DNA from: a bacterium | GTDB taxonomy: Bacteria; Bacillota; Bacilli; Lactobacillales; Streptococcaceae | Assembly (NCBI GenBank): GCA_905221545.1 | Contig: CAJNDO010000006.1 | Span: 1-64,000, forward strand | Length of the DNA: 64,000 bases | Direction: 5' to 3' | Part shown: one piece after another, positions 46,402 to 55,700 of the stretch | How positions within the stretch are numbered: the first letter of the stretch is position 1 | How the letters are laid out: every line of letters begins with the position of its first letter | Made by a program: the position numbers and the translations under genes | Notes under the pieces: generated by a model | The model's database searches: none | What the model was told of the DNA's origin: nothing | The model's input: the letters and a program-made list of their open reading frames with translations, nothing else

Positions 46402-49047
46402 TTAAATTTCTTCTTTTTTGATGAATTCTGTACGAATCTCTTGCGGTGCAATGAGACCTCTATGAACTGGGTATGGTCGTTCAAGTAGGTCAAGGAAGAG
46501 ATGTTGACTTTCCGGTACACGCACATTTTCACTACACATATTGTAGTAACGAAGAACATAGCCTTCTTCATTTTCAGCTACCTTAAAGGCTGTTGGACAG
46601 ATTTGCGGTATGCTGAGAACGGAATGGCTCAAGAGGCTACCAGTCGCAGCCACGCTTCCTTCCTGTCTAGCAAGCTGAAGGCTGGTAAATGGTGTCTGCA
46701 AGGCTTTCGCGCGACGATAGGCTGAGAAGCGTTCTTGGGCTTGGTGGCACTCAAGCGCAAACTCGACTTCAAACTCACGCAAGCATTGTGCCTCTGGTGT
46801 TGGGAAGTAACCCCAGTCACCCAACTCACCTGATGCACGCAAAATAGTCACGGCAATGGTGTCGTCTCCAAGGATTTCGTATTCATTCAATCCCTTGTTA
46901 GATACAGTCACACCTTTTTCATCGTCATACAGACTGACAAAGGCTTGTTGGTGTTGAGGATTTTCAGGATTTTCCCATGAAGCTGCTGGTTTGTTTGGTC
47001 GTGTCACCACTTCATAGATGCTTTCAGAATCATTGCTTGGACGCGTGTTATGAGTCTTGACCAAGAGACGGATACGGTGATCCTTGGCAGTGTTAGTAAA
47101 GCGCGTCTTAAAGCGGATTTGTGGATTGTCAACAAAGACAGTCAACTCAGTTTCAAGAGGAATGTTTGTCAATTCTTCTGAACGTCCAGCTTCACGCTTC
47201 ATAAACTCGATGATGCCTTTTTGCTCTTCTTCTAGTTTTTCATCGGCACTGACTGGCACTGTCAATTCATGTTTGAGCAAAATCTTAGCATAGCGAGCTG
47301 TGTTTTCCAAGACCTCGTAACCCTTAAGCTCGGCGTAGATGGGCTCTGTTCCTTTTGGTTGGAAATAGATATACTCGTTTCCGATATCCCCACGGTCTTC
47401 AAAGAGGATAAAATCTTCATAGGCTTCGTGAGTTGTCTTATCATAGACTGTAATGTTGTCATCCACACTCACCGTTACAAATGGCGTATCAATCACTCCG
47501 TTTTGGTAGATGCCATCACGGTGTTCTTGTTCTCCTTCAAGCAATTGGAAGGTTGTCCAAGAAAGTGGTGCTAGGTGAACGGGGATGGTCACGCGCACTT
47601 GACGAGCAATACGAGCTTGGCGGAACTTGTCTTTTGGTAAATCATACTCAAAATTAGCTCCCAAATCTTCGATTTTAGCCTCTACAGGACGACCATCCAA
47701 GTCCTCCACACGGTAGCTTGGCAAGGTAAGAGCAGCCATCTTCTTGTAACCTTCTGTTGGGTGCAATTCCTTGAAATCACAAGTCGCCACATCAATTACT
47801 GTGCTAACCGTATCGACCTTATCATGCAAGCCTGTGTTAATAACAGTAAAGAGGTAGTCACTTTGAGCCTTAGCTGTAGCAATTTTGCCCTTCCACTCGT
47901 TAAGAAGATTGCTCTTAACAAAGTTTCCTACTTGATTAACCTTGGCAAAACGTGTTTCCATCTCGCGGTGAACTTCGTCCACGCTACAGCCACAGATACT
48001 ATCATGCGGCGCATTCTGCAAAAGAGTTTTCCAAGCATAGGTCAACTGATCCTTGTGGTTGTGACCCCCAGTGATAATAGTCAGGGGTTCTACAACTTGC
48101 TCTAGGAGGTTGCTATTTTCTTGGAAGCCTTGTTTGAGGTAAATGCGAGATGAAGAAGTGTTGGCAAGTGTGTACCAGCCATCGGTTTCCTGACTGGTCA
48201 ACTCACCTGTAACTGTTGATAGGTGTTCAGGAAGGGCACCTTCCACAGCTTGAACATATTCATCAAAGGAACTGTGCACAAAGGTCACATCAGGGAAGAG
48301 TTCATTTGCCACACGAATGGCTTCGCTCAGATTTCGCTGTACAGGTTGGTGGTCACAGCCGTTCATCATCAACCATTGGTTGGTCGAAGCGTAGTCACGC
48401 ACATCTGACAATTTTTGTTTCCAGAAGGTCAAGGCCTCGTCTTTATCAACAGGGATTTCATTCCCATTACTGTACCAGTTGGCAAAGAGGATACCGAGAA
48501 CACGACTTCCGTCCGCACCCTGCCAGTACATTTCTGAAAACTGAGAAGTAAACTGCTCATCTTCGAGAACTTGGTTATCAAATCCAATCGGCTTCACACC
48601 ACGACCAAAGGCTGCCACGTGAATGCCTGATTTTTGAAGAATTTGAGGCGCTTGCCCCATATTTCCAAAGGTATCTGGGAAGTAACCAATCTGGGTTGAT
48701 TTGCCCCATTTTGCAGCCTCTTGCTGACCAATAAGAGTATTGCGGACATTGGCTTCACTTGAAATCAAGTAATCATCCTGCAAGATGTAAAAGGGACCAA
48801 TTTTAAGTTTGCCCTCGTCGATGTAGCGTTGGACTTTGTCGCGATTTTCAGGGCGAATCTCCAAGTAGTCATCAAGGACTATGGTTTGCCCATCCAAGTG
48901 GAAGCTCTTGAACTCAGGGTCATTTTCAAAGAGATCAAAGAGATTGTCAAATAATTCCACCAACTGCATACGGTGGCTTTCAAAAGGCAAGTACCACTCA
49001 CGGTCCCAGTGACTATGTGAGATAATATGTACAACAACATTTTCCAT
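46402..49047 (-). CDS. Family 38 alpha-mannosidase (cytosolic)
   Basis: 881 aa from the ATG at 49047 (MENVVVHIISHSHWDREW). The GH38 zinc motif HSHWDREW is at residues 10-17, the nucleophile region YFPDTFGNMGQ is present, and the APHDSICGCSVDEVHREM segment supplies the second His-Asp set. No signal peptide, so it works in the cytosol on imported high-mannose glycan (alpha-1,3-mannosidase in pneumococcus, recalled). It is preceded by the GH125 gene. Confidence 0.94.
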   Translation of the reverse strand: MENVVVHIISHSHWDREWYLPFESHRMQLVELFDNLFDLFENDPEFKSFHLDGQTIVLDDYLEIRPENRDKVQRYIDEGKLKIGPFYILQDDYLISSEANVRNTLIGQQEAAKWGKSTQIGYFPDTFGNMGQAPQILQKSGIHVAAFGRGVKPIGFDNQVLEDEQFTSQFSEMYWQGADGSRVLGILFANWYSNGNEIPVDKDEALTFWKQKLSDVRDYASTNQWLMMNGCDHQPVQRNLSEAIRVANELFPDVTFVHSSFDEYVQAVEGALPEHLSTVTGELTSQETDGWYTLANTSSSRIYLKQGFQENSNLLEQVVEPLTIITGGHNHKDQLTYAWKTLLQNAPHDSICGCSVDEVHREMETRFAKVNQVGNFVKSNLLNEWKGKIATAKAQSDYLFTVINTGLHDKVDTVSTVIDVATCDFKELHPTEGYKKMAALTLPSYRVEDLDGRPVEAKIEDLGANFEYDLPKDKFRQARIARQVRVTIPVHLAPLSWTTFQLLEGEQEHRDGIYQNGVIDTPFVTVSVDDNITVYDKTTHEAYEDFILFEDRGDIGNEYIYFQPKGTEPIYAELKGYEVLENTARYAKILLKHELTVPVSADEKLEEEQKGIIEFMKREAGRSEELTNIPLETELTVFVDNPQIRFKTRFTNTAKDHRIRLLVKTHNTRPSNDSESIYEVVTRPNKPAASWENPENPQHQQAFVSLYDDEKGVTVSNKGLNEYEILGDDTIAVTILRASGELGDWGYFPTPEAQCLREFEVEFALECHQAQERFSAYRRAKALQTPFTSLQLARQEGSVAATGSLLSHSVLSIPQICPTAFKVAENEEGYVLRYYNMCSENVRVPESQHLFLDLLERPYPVHRGLIAPQEIRTEFIKKEEI

Positions 49048-49137
49048 GAAGTAAAACCTCATTCTAAATTTAAATTTTAACGTTTTAAATGTAAAGGTGT
49101 GATTCTAACAAGAATCAGTGAAGCTACAGCTCGCTCC

Positions 49138-50418
49138 TTAGCGGATATCCAAGTAATCCAAGACTAACTCGCAGAACATCATGTTGGCCCAAGAGAACCA
49201 TTCACGAGAGTAGAGAGTTGGGTCGTCCACGTGGAAGCTTTCATGCATGACACCTGTCCCACCATCGCAAGCAACCAGCTGATCCAGCAAGAATTTCTTC
49301 TCTGCCTTATCTCTTGTTGTCAAGCCTTGGATAGAAAGAGCAATTGGCCAGATATAGCGATAGAAGGTATGAGAACTTCCCAACCCACTAGCATATTCTC
49401 CTTGGTAGAAATATGGATTTTCAGGGCTCAGAATGGTACGACGAGTGGCTTGATAGACTTCGTCTTCAATGTCGCAATAGCCCAGATAAGGCGCAGCCAA
49501 CAAACTTGGTACGTTTGGATCATCCATGATGCTGGCATTCCCTAGGCCATCCACTTCAAAGGCATAAATCTTTTCGCCCTTACTGTTGGTGGTGTAAGCG
49601 TAGTTTTCGATTCCTTCTTGGATTTCAGACTGGAGACGCTTAGCATCAGCAATAATACTCTCGCTATCAGCTAGATCTAATGTAGCAAAGATTTCTTGAA
49701 CATATCCCAAAACAACAACGGCAAACATATTGGACGGAATCAAGTAGCTATACTGGCAGCAATCATCACTCGGGCGGAAGGCTGACCAGGTCATACCTGT
49801 CACTGCAAAATCAGGTCCAAAGCCATCATTTACCAGAGTATCTTCCTTGCGGTCTGTATCTCGAACAAAACGATAAGGAGAGTTCTTGTGGTCTTGTTCC
49901 ACCGTCCACAGATGAAGAATTTCCTTGGTCGCTGCGACAAAGGTCTCATCAAACTGACTAGTCTCACCAGTCTCTTTCCAGAGGAGATAAGCCAACTGCA
50001 AAGGATAGCAAAGCGAGTCCACTTCGTACTTGCGTTCCCAAATCCAGCCATTAAGGTCTGTATGGTCAGTCTCGTGGTGCCCCTTCCAGTTTTCCTCAAT
50101 GTTAAATGAGTTAGCATAAGGATCTTTGAGCACCAAGGTCATCTGACGCTTAACCAAACCTGCAATGGTCTGGCGCAGGAGGGAATCTCTTTTAGCAACA
50201 TGCAGGTAGGGTCTTAGTTGGGCTGTCGAATCCCGAAGCCACATGGCAGGAATATCCCCAGTCAAGACAAAAGTTGAACCATCTTCTAGGATTTCAACTG
50301 TATTATCCAATGTGTCTGTATAGCAACGCTCAAAGACATCCACCCACTCTGGATGATCCTTAGCCCGCTCTGCTACTTCATCTAGCCACTCTCTAACAAT
50401 TTCTCTCGAATAAATCAT
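49138..50418 (-). CDS. Family 125 exo-alpha-1,6-mannosidase
   Basis: 426 aa from the ATG at 50418 (MIYSREIVREWLDEV), preceded by AGAGGAAA. GH125 traits: MWLRDSTAQLRPYLHVA, NGWIWERKYEVDSLCYPLQLAY and SGLGSSHTFYRYIWPIALSIQG. It removes alpha-1,6-mannose from N-glycan cores. Cytosolic. It is divergent from the GH92 gene and starts the minus-strand glycosidase series. Confidence 0.92.
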   Translation of the reverse strand: MIYSREIVREWLDEVAERAKDHPEWVDVFERCYTDTLDNTVEILEDGSTFVLTGDIPAMWLRDSTAQLRPYLHVAKRDSLLRQTIAGLVKRQMTLVLKDPYANSFNIEENWKGHHETDHTDLNGWIWERKYEVDSLCYPLQLAYLLWKETGETSQFDETFVAATKEILHLWTVEQDHKNSPYRFVRDTDRKEDTLVNDGFGPDFAVTGMTWSAFRPSDDCCQYSYLIPSNMFAVVVLGYVQEIFATLDLADSESIIADAKRLQSEIQEGIENYAYTTNSKGEKIYAFEVDGLGNASIMDDPNVPSLLAAPYLGYCDIEDEVYQATRRTILSPENPYFYQGEYASGLGSSHTFYRYIWPIALSIQGLTTRDKAEKKFLLDQLVACDGGTGVMHESFHVDDPTLYSREWFSWANMMFCELVLDYLDIR

Positions 50419-50553
50419 CACGCAATTTCCTCTTTCAAACAAGTTTCATTTTCAGTATATAGCTTTTGGAACAGAAAATACATACACAAATGATAGTCAT
50501 TTTTCTACAAAATAGTTATCTTTGAAACTCCTTTTCTAAAGGCCTTCTTTTTC

Positions 50554-50562
50554 TGATATAAT
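50554..50562 (+). promoter_or_regulatory. Extended -10 promoter of the GH92 gene
   Basis: TGATATAAT (TG 50554-50555, TATAAT 50557-50562), 27 bases before the ATG; -35 is weak. On the opposite strand TATACT (about 50462-50457) may serve GH125. Confidence 0.55.
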
Positions 50563-50588
50563 GTAGAAAAACAGCTAAAGGAAAGACT

Positions 50589-52685
50589 ATGAAACCACTA
50601 CTTGAAACCATCGATACCCGCTTTGGGACTGCTAGCAAGCATGCCTTTTCTCGAGGAAATACCCTGCCCTACACAGGCGTGCCTTTTGGGATGAATTACT
50701 TTGTGCCCCAGACCAGTGACCAGGAGGGAGCTTGGTTTTTCGATCCGCATTTGCCCATCTTTCAGGGCATTCGATTAACCCACCAGCCCAGTCCTTGGAT
50801 TGGGGACTACTCTTGGCTCCTCCTGACACCCGTCACAGGCCAACTGGGTGGAGACAGCCTCTTCCACCGCCAGTCTTCCTATGATAGGGATAAGGCCTCT
50901 TTCCAACCTCATTATCTGAAAATTTTCTCCCTTCGCTATCAGATTGAAAGCCAGCTTACTCCAACTTGCTACGGCGCTTCTATTCATTTGGAGCAAAAGC
51001 AAGGTAAAGCCCTCTCCCTCTACCTTCACGCAGCAGATAAACTGACCGTAGAGCAAGTAGATAAGAGAACGCTTGTCCTAAGACAAGAAGGTAAAACTGA
51101 GACTAACAAAAATCCGCTTACAATGTTCACTGCTCTACAATCGAATACGGCTATTCTTGCTGTCAGCCAAGAAGGTGAAGATTGGCGAATTGACTTGGAA
51201 GATAGCCATGCTGAGATTCAACTAGGAGCTTCTTTCATCTCTCCTTCTCAAGCTTTAATCAATCTACCTCAAGAAGATTTTGATAGCTGTAAAGCAAGTG
51301 CCCAAGCGAACTGGGAAAATCTCCTCCATCGTTTTGATATCATGGAAACAGGAGAGGCTGACCGAACCTTCTTTGACCACTGCCTTTACAGACTCTTCCT
51401 CTTCCCGCAGACTTTTTATGAGGTTGATGAATCAGGGCAAGCTATCCACATGGATCTAGCTACTGGTACTGTCAAGCCCGGTGTCCTCTTTAGCAACAAT
51501 GGTTTCTGGGATACCTTCCGCACCACCTTCCCCCTCTTTGCCCTTATCATACCAGAGCATTATCGTCGCTTTTTAGAGGGATTTCTCAATAGCTACCGCG
51601 ATACTGGTTTCCTTCCAAAATGGCTAGCTCCAGATGAACGTAGCATGATGCCGGGTACTCTTTTAGATGGTATTATCGCAGATAGCGCCTGCAAGGACAT
51701 GGCTCTCGACTTGGAAGAAGAACTCCTTCAAGCCATGCTTGAAACAGCCACCAAGTCCGACCCTCTCGGCATCAATGGTCGTCACGGACTAGCCCAATAC
51801 CAAGAGCTTGGCTACCTCTCTACCGGCCACCACGAAAGCGTCAGCCATACCCTAGACTATGCCTATAGCGACTTTTGTATCGCCAGCTGTGCCAAAAAAC
51901 TTGGTCAGGATAACATCGCAGAAACTTATAAAACCGCTTCACAAAATTACCGCCATCTATTTGATACTGAAACAGGCTATATGCGTGCGCGTGATAACCA
52001 AGGAAACTTCCGTCCTAACTTCTCTCCTTATAGTTGGGGACGCGACTATGCCGAATGCTCTGCCATCCAAGCAACTTTAGGCGTCCTCCACGACATCCCA
52101 GACTTAATCCAACTTATGGGTGGAAAAGAAGCCTTTAGTCGCTACCTTTTGAAAGCCTGTCAGGAGGCTCCCCTCTTTGAGACAACAGGCTATGGCTACG
52201 AGATTCACGAAATGAGCGAGATGGCTACTGCTCCTTTTGGACAAATAGCCATTTCCAACCAGCCGAGTTTCCACATTCCTTATCTCTTCCGCTACAGCAA
52301 TTACCCTGACTACACTGCCCTTCTCATCAAGACGCTCCGTCAGAAAGCTTTTCACCCAAGTTGGGAAGCCTATCCTGGCGATGAGGATAACGGTAGCCTA
52401 TCTGCTTGGTACATCTGGTCAGCTCTTGGTTTTTATCCGACCTGTCCAGGAAAACCCAGCTACGACCTCGGAATCCCTCTCTTTGACCACCTCCGTATCT
52501 ATCTGGCTAAGGAAAATAAATGGCTAGATATCTATGCTAAGCAAAACCATAGCCACTTCAACTTTGTCAAAGAGTGCCGACTGGACAAGACCTCAGTATC
52601 TAGCATCCAACATCAAGACCTCTTGAAAGCTGAGCAACTGACCTTCACCCTCAGTTGGTTGCCAAGTCAGCCTTCAACTTCCTGA
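50589..52685 (+). CDS. Family 92 exo-alpha-mannosidase
   Basis: 698 aa. GH92 features: the N-terminal beta-sandwich segment with FGMNYFVPQTSDQEG and LTHQPSPWIGDYS, FSNNGFWDTFRTTFPLFALIIPEHYRRFLEGFLNSY, and the catalytic YPGDEDNGSLSAWYIWSALGFYPTCPG region (Gly-Asp-Glu-Asp-Asn-Gly). No signal peptide, so cytosolic. GH92 enzymes are calcium-dependent and cut mostly alpha-1,2-mannose. Confidence 0.94.
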   Translation: MKPLLETIDTRFGTASKHAFSRGNTLPYTGVPFGMNYFVPQTSDQEGAWFFDPHLPIFQGIRLTHQPSPWIGDYSWLLLTPVTGQLGGDSLFHRQSSYDRDKASFQPHYLKIFSLRYQIESQLTPTCYGASIHLEQKQGKALSLYLHAADKLTVEQVDKRTLVLRQEGKTETNKNPLTMFTALQSNTAILAVSQEGEDWRIDLEDSHAEIQLGASFISPSQALINLPQEDFDSCKASAQANWENLLHRFDIMETGEADRTFFDHCLYRLFLFPQTFYEVDESGQAIHMDLATGTVKPGVLFSNNGFWDTFRTTFPLFALIIPEHYRRFLEGFLNSYRDTGFLPKWLAPDERSMMPGTLLDGIIADSACKDMALDLEEELLQAMLETATKSDPLGINGRHGLAQYQELGYLSTGHHESVSHTLDYAYSDFCIASCAKKLGQDNIAETYKTASQNYRHLFDTETGYMRARDNQGNFRPNFSPYSWGRDYAECSAIQATLGVLHDIPDLIQLMGGKEAFSRYLLKACQEAPLFETTGYGYEIHEMSEMATAPFGQIAISNQPSFHIPYLFRYSNYPDYTALLIKTLRQKAFHPSWEAYPGDEDNGSLSAWYIWSALGFYPTCPGKPSYDLGIPLFDHLRIYLAKENKWLDIYAKQNHSHFNFVKECRLDKTSVSSIQHQDLLKAEQLTFTLSWLPSQPSTS

Positions 52686-52695
52686 AATGCAAAAA

Positions 52696-52727
52696 TCTCC
52701 TAGCAGACTTTTCTGCTAGGAGATTTT
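52696..52727 (+). terminator. Terminator of the GH92 gene
   Basis: AAATCTCCTAGCAGA-cttt-TCTGCTAGGAGATTTTC: long near-perfect hairpin just after the stop, ending in TTTT. It can also serve the minus-strand surface-protein gene. Confidence 0.82.
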
Positions 52728-52798
52728 CTTATGAGAGGTACTGGTTTAAGCTCTGAAAATCGGATTTATCATCTGATGTTTATCAAACAATCTACCAA

Positions 52799-55700
52799 TT
52801 AAGCTTCTTCGTCTTCTTTACGACGACGGCCTGCAAGACCAAGACCAAGTACTGCACTTGCGGCAGCTGCTACCATAGATGCTACAGAGTCTGCTGTACC
52901 TGTATTTGGCAGTTCTTTAGCCACTGTACGCGCATTTGTTACTTCTTGGTTAGCATTTGCTACTTGAGCAGTAGCTGGAGCTACAGCTGGTGTTTGAGCA
53001 GCTTGGTCGTTAGCTGGAGTTGCATGATCAGTTGCTGGAGCAACTTTCGCCATGAAGTCTTCGATACGTTTAACCATTGCATCCACTTCTGCTTGACTTG
53101 CATCTGCATTGGCAAATACTTTCTTAGCATCTGCTAATAAGTCATTCGCTTCTTTTGCAGTTTCTGCATCAAGCTTAGCTGATTCTTTGATGATTAATTC
53201 ATCTAATTGATGGATAGCGCCTTCTAACTTAGATTTATCCACTTTTGCATCAGTGTTATTAGCTGCGTTATTGTCAGAAGTTCCGTTACCGTTACCACTG
53301 TTATTGCCTCCACCATTTGATGGTACATATGGACGTTGTTTGAATGCATCATCTCTTGGAATTGCTAATACTTGACCTTCTTTTGTAACGATTGTTACAT
53401 TGCCGGCTTTATCAATGTTAACAGCTAATTCTTTCTTACCATCTTTTTCGACTGTTGCATTACCATCTTTGTCGATTGTAATTTTCACTTTAGAATCTTT
53501 AGATGTGTAAACTGTGTTTCCATCTTTATCTGTAGATTTAATGTAAGCATCAAGATCGAATTCTTCTACATCTGTGATAGCACCTAGAACCTTGAATTGG
53601 AATTTCGCTTTTTCTTCTGGAGTAATATTAGCAAGGTCTGCTACCTCTACTTTACTCAAGTCGATATCAAGATTATCTCCACCGTGTTTAGATTTAGAAA
53701 CAGCTTCTTTATCTTTCACTAGTTGGTCTTTAGAAATTGTTGCTGTAGAACCATCTGGCATTGTTACTGTTGCGTTTCCTTTGTCGTCTACTACTACAGT
53801 TGCGCCTGGATTTACTGCTTCAATTGCTTTCTTAACAGCTGCTTTTTCAGCGTCTGTTAAGTTTTCTTTATCTCCAACTAATGTACGGATAGCTGGTGTT
53901 TTCACTTTAGCATTTGTTGCTTCATCAGCTAATTTTTTAGCAGGGATTACTAAGTCTGAAGCTGGGATGTTAAGAACTGTGCCGTCACCTTTCGTTACTG
54001 TTGCATTTCCTTTATCGTCTACTACTACAGTTGAACCTGGGTTGACTGCTTTAACTTTATCTTTGATTACTTCTTTCTCTTTTGGATCTAGAGAATCTGG
54101 ATTTTCTACAACAGTCTTAGCTGCTGGTGTGTTTGCATCGTTACCACCATTAGGTTTTGTAGCATCGCCTTCGACTTTAACTAAGTCTGTTGATGGGATA
54201 ACTGAAACGTTACCATCTTTCACTACAGTTGCATTTCCTTTATCGTCTACTACAACTTCAGCGTCTGGATTTGCTGCTTTAACTTTGTCTTCGATTGCTT
54301 TCTTCTCTTCTGGAGTTAGAGCATTTGGATTTGCTACTTTTGTTTTCGCTGCTGGTGTAACTGCGTTGTCTTTAGCTTTTCCATCGTTCACATCTTTTTC
54401 AGATTTTGTTAAATCTGATGCTGGGATAACTGCTGTCTTACCGTCTGGAAGTGTGACTGTTGCGTTTCCTTTATCGTCTACTACTACAGTTGAATCTGGG
54501 TTTACAGCTTTCACTTTAGCTTCGATTGCTTTCTTCTCGTCTGGAGTTAAGCTATCTGGATTTGCTACTTTTGTCTTAGAAGCTGGTTTAACGATGTCAT
54601 TTCCTGCTTTTGGTGCTTTTTCTGCATCTAATGACTTAGTTAAGTCTGCCGCTGGAATGACCGCTGTCTTACCGTTTTCAAATGTTACTGTGGCGTTTCC
54701 TTTGTCGTCTACGACTACAGTTGAACCTGGGTTGACTGCTGCTACTTTAGTTTCGATTGCTTTTTTCTCTTCTGGAGTTAATGCATCTGGATTCGCTACT
54801 ACAGTCTTATCTGCTGGTTTAACGATGTCATTTCCTGCTTTTGGTTTAGCAGCATCTGATGCTGACTTAGTTAAGTCTGTCGCTGGAATTACCGCTGTCT
54901 TACCGTTTTCTAATGTTACTGTTGCATTTCCTTTATCGTCTACTACAACTTCAGCATCTGGATTTACTGCTTTAATTTTAGCTACAATTGCATCTTTCTC
55001 ATCTTGTGTTAATGAGTCTGGATTTGCTACTACAGTCTTGTCTGCTGGTTTAACGATGTCGTTGCCTGCGTTTGGCTTAGCTGCATCCGCTGCTGATTTT
55101 GTTAAGTCAGAAGCTGGGATTACTGCTGTCTTACCTTCTGGGGTTGTGACTGTTGCGTTTCCTTTATCGTCTACTACAACTTTAGCACCTGGGTTGACTG
55201 CTGCTACTTTAGCTGCGATTGCTTTTTTCTCTTCTGGAGTTAATGCATCTGGATTTGCTACTACAGTTTTGTCTGCTGGTTTAACAATGTCATTTCCTGC
55301 GTTTGGTTTAGTTGCATCTTCTGGTGATTTAACTAAATCTGTTGCTGGAATTACTGCTGTCTTACCTTCTGGAGTTGTTACTGTTGCGTTTCCTTTGTCG
55401 TCTACTGCTACAGTTGCACCTGGGTTCACTGCTGCTACTTTAGCTGCGATTGCTTTCTTCTCTTCTAGAGTTAGAGCATCTTTGTTTGCTACTGCAGTTT
55501 TATCCGCTGGTTTAACGATGTCATTTCCTGCATTTGGTTTAGCGGCATCTGTTGCTGACTTAGTCAAGTCTGTTGCTGGAATTACCGCTGTCTTACCTTC
55601 CGGAGTTGTGACTGTCGCGTTTCCTTTATCGTCTACTACAACTTTAGCACCTGGGTTGACTGCTGCTACTTTAGCTGCGATTGCTTTTTTCTCTTCTGGA

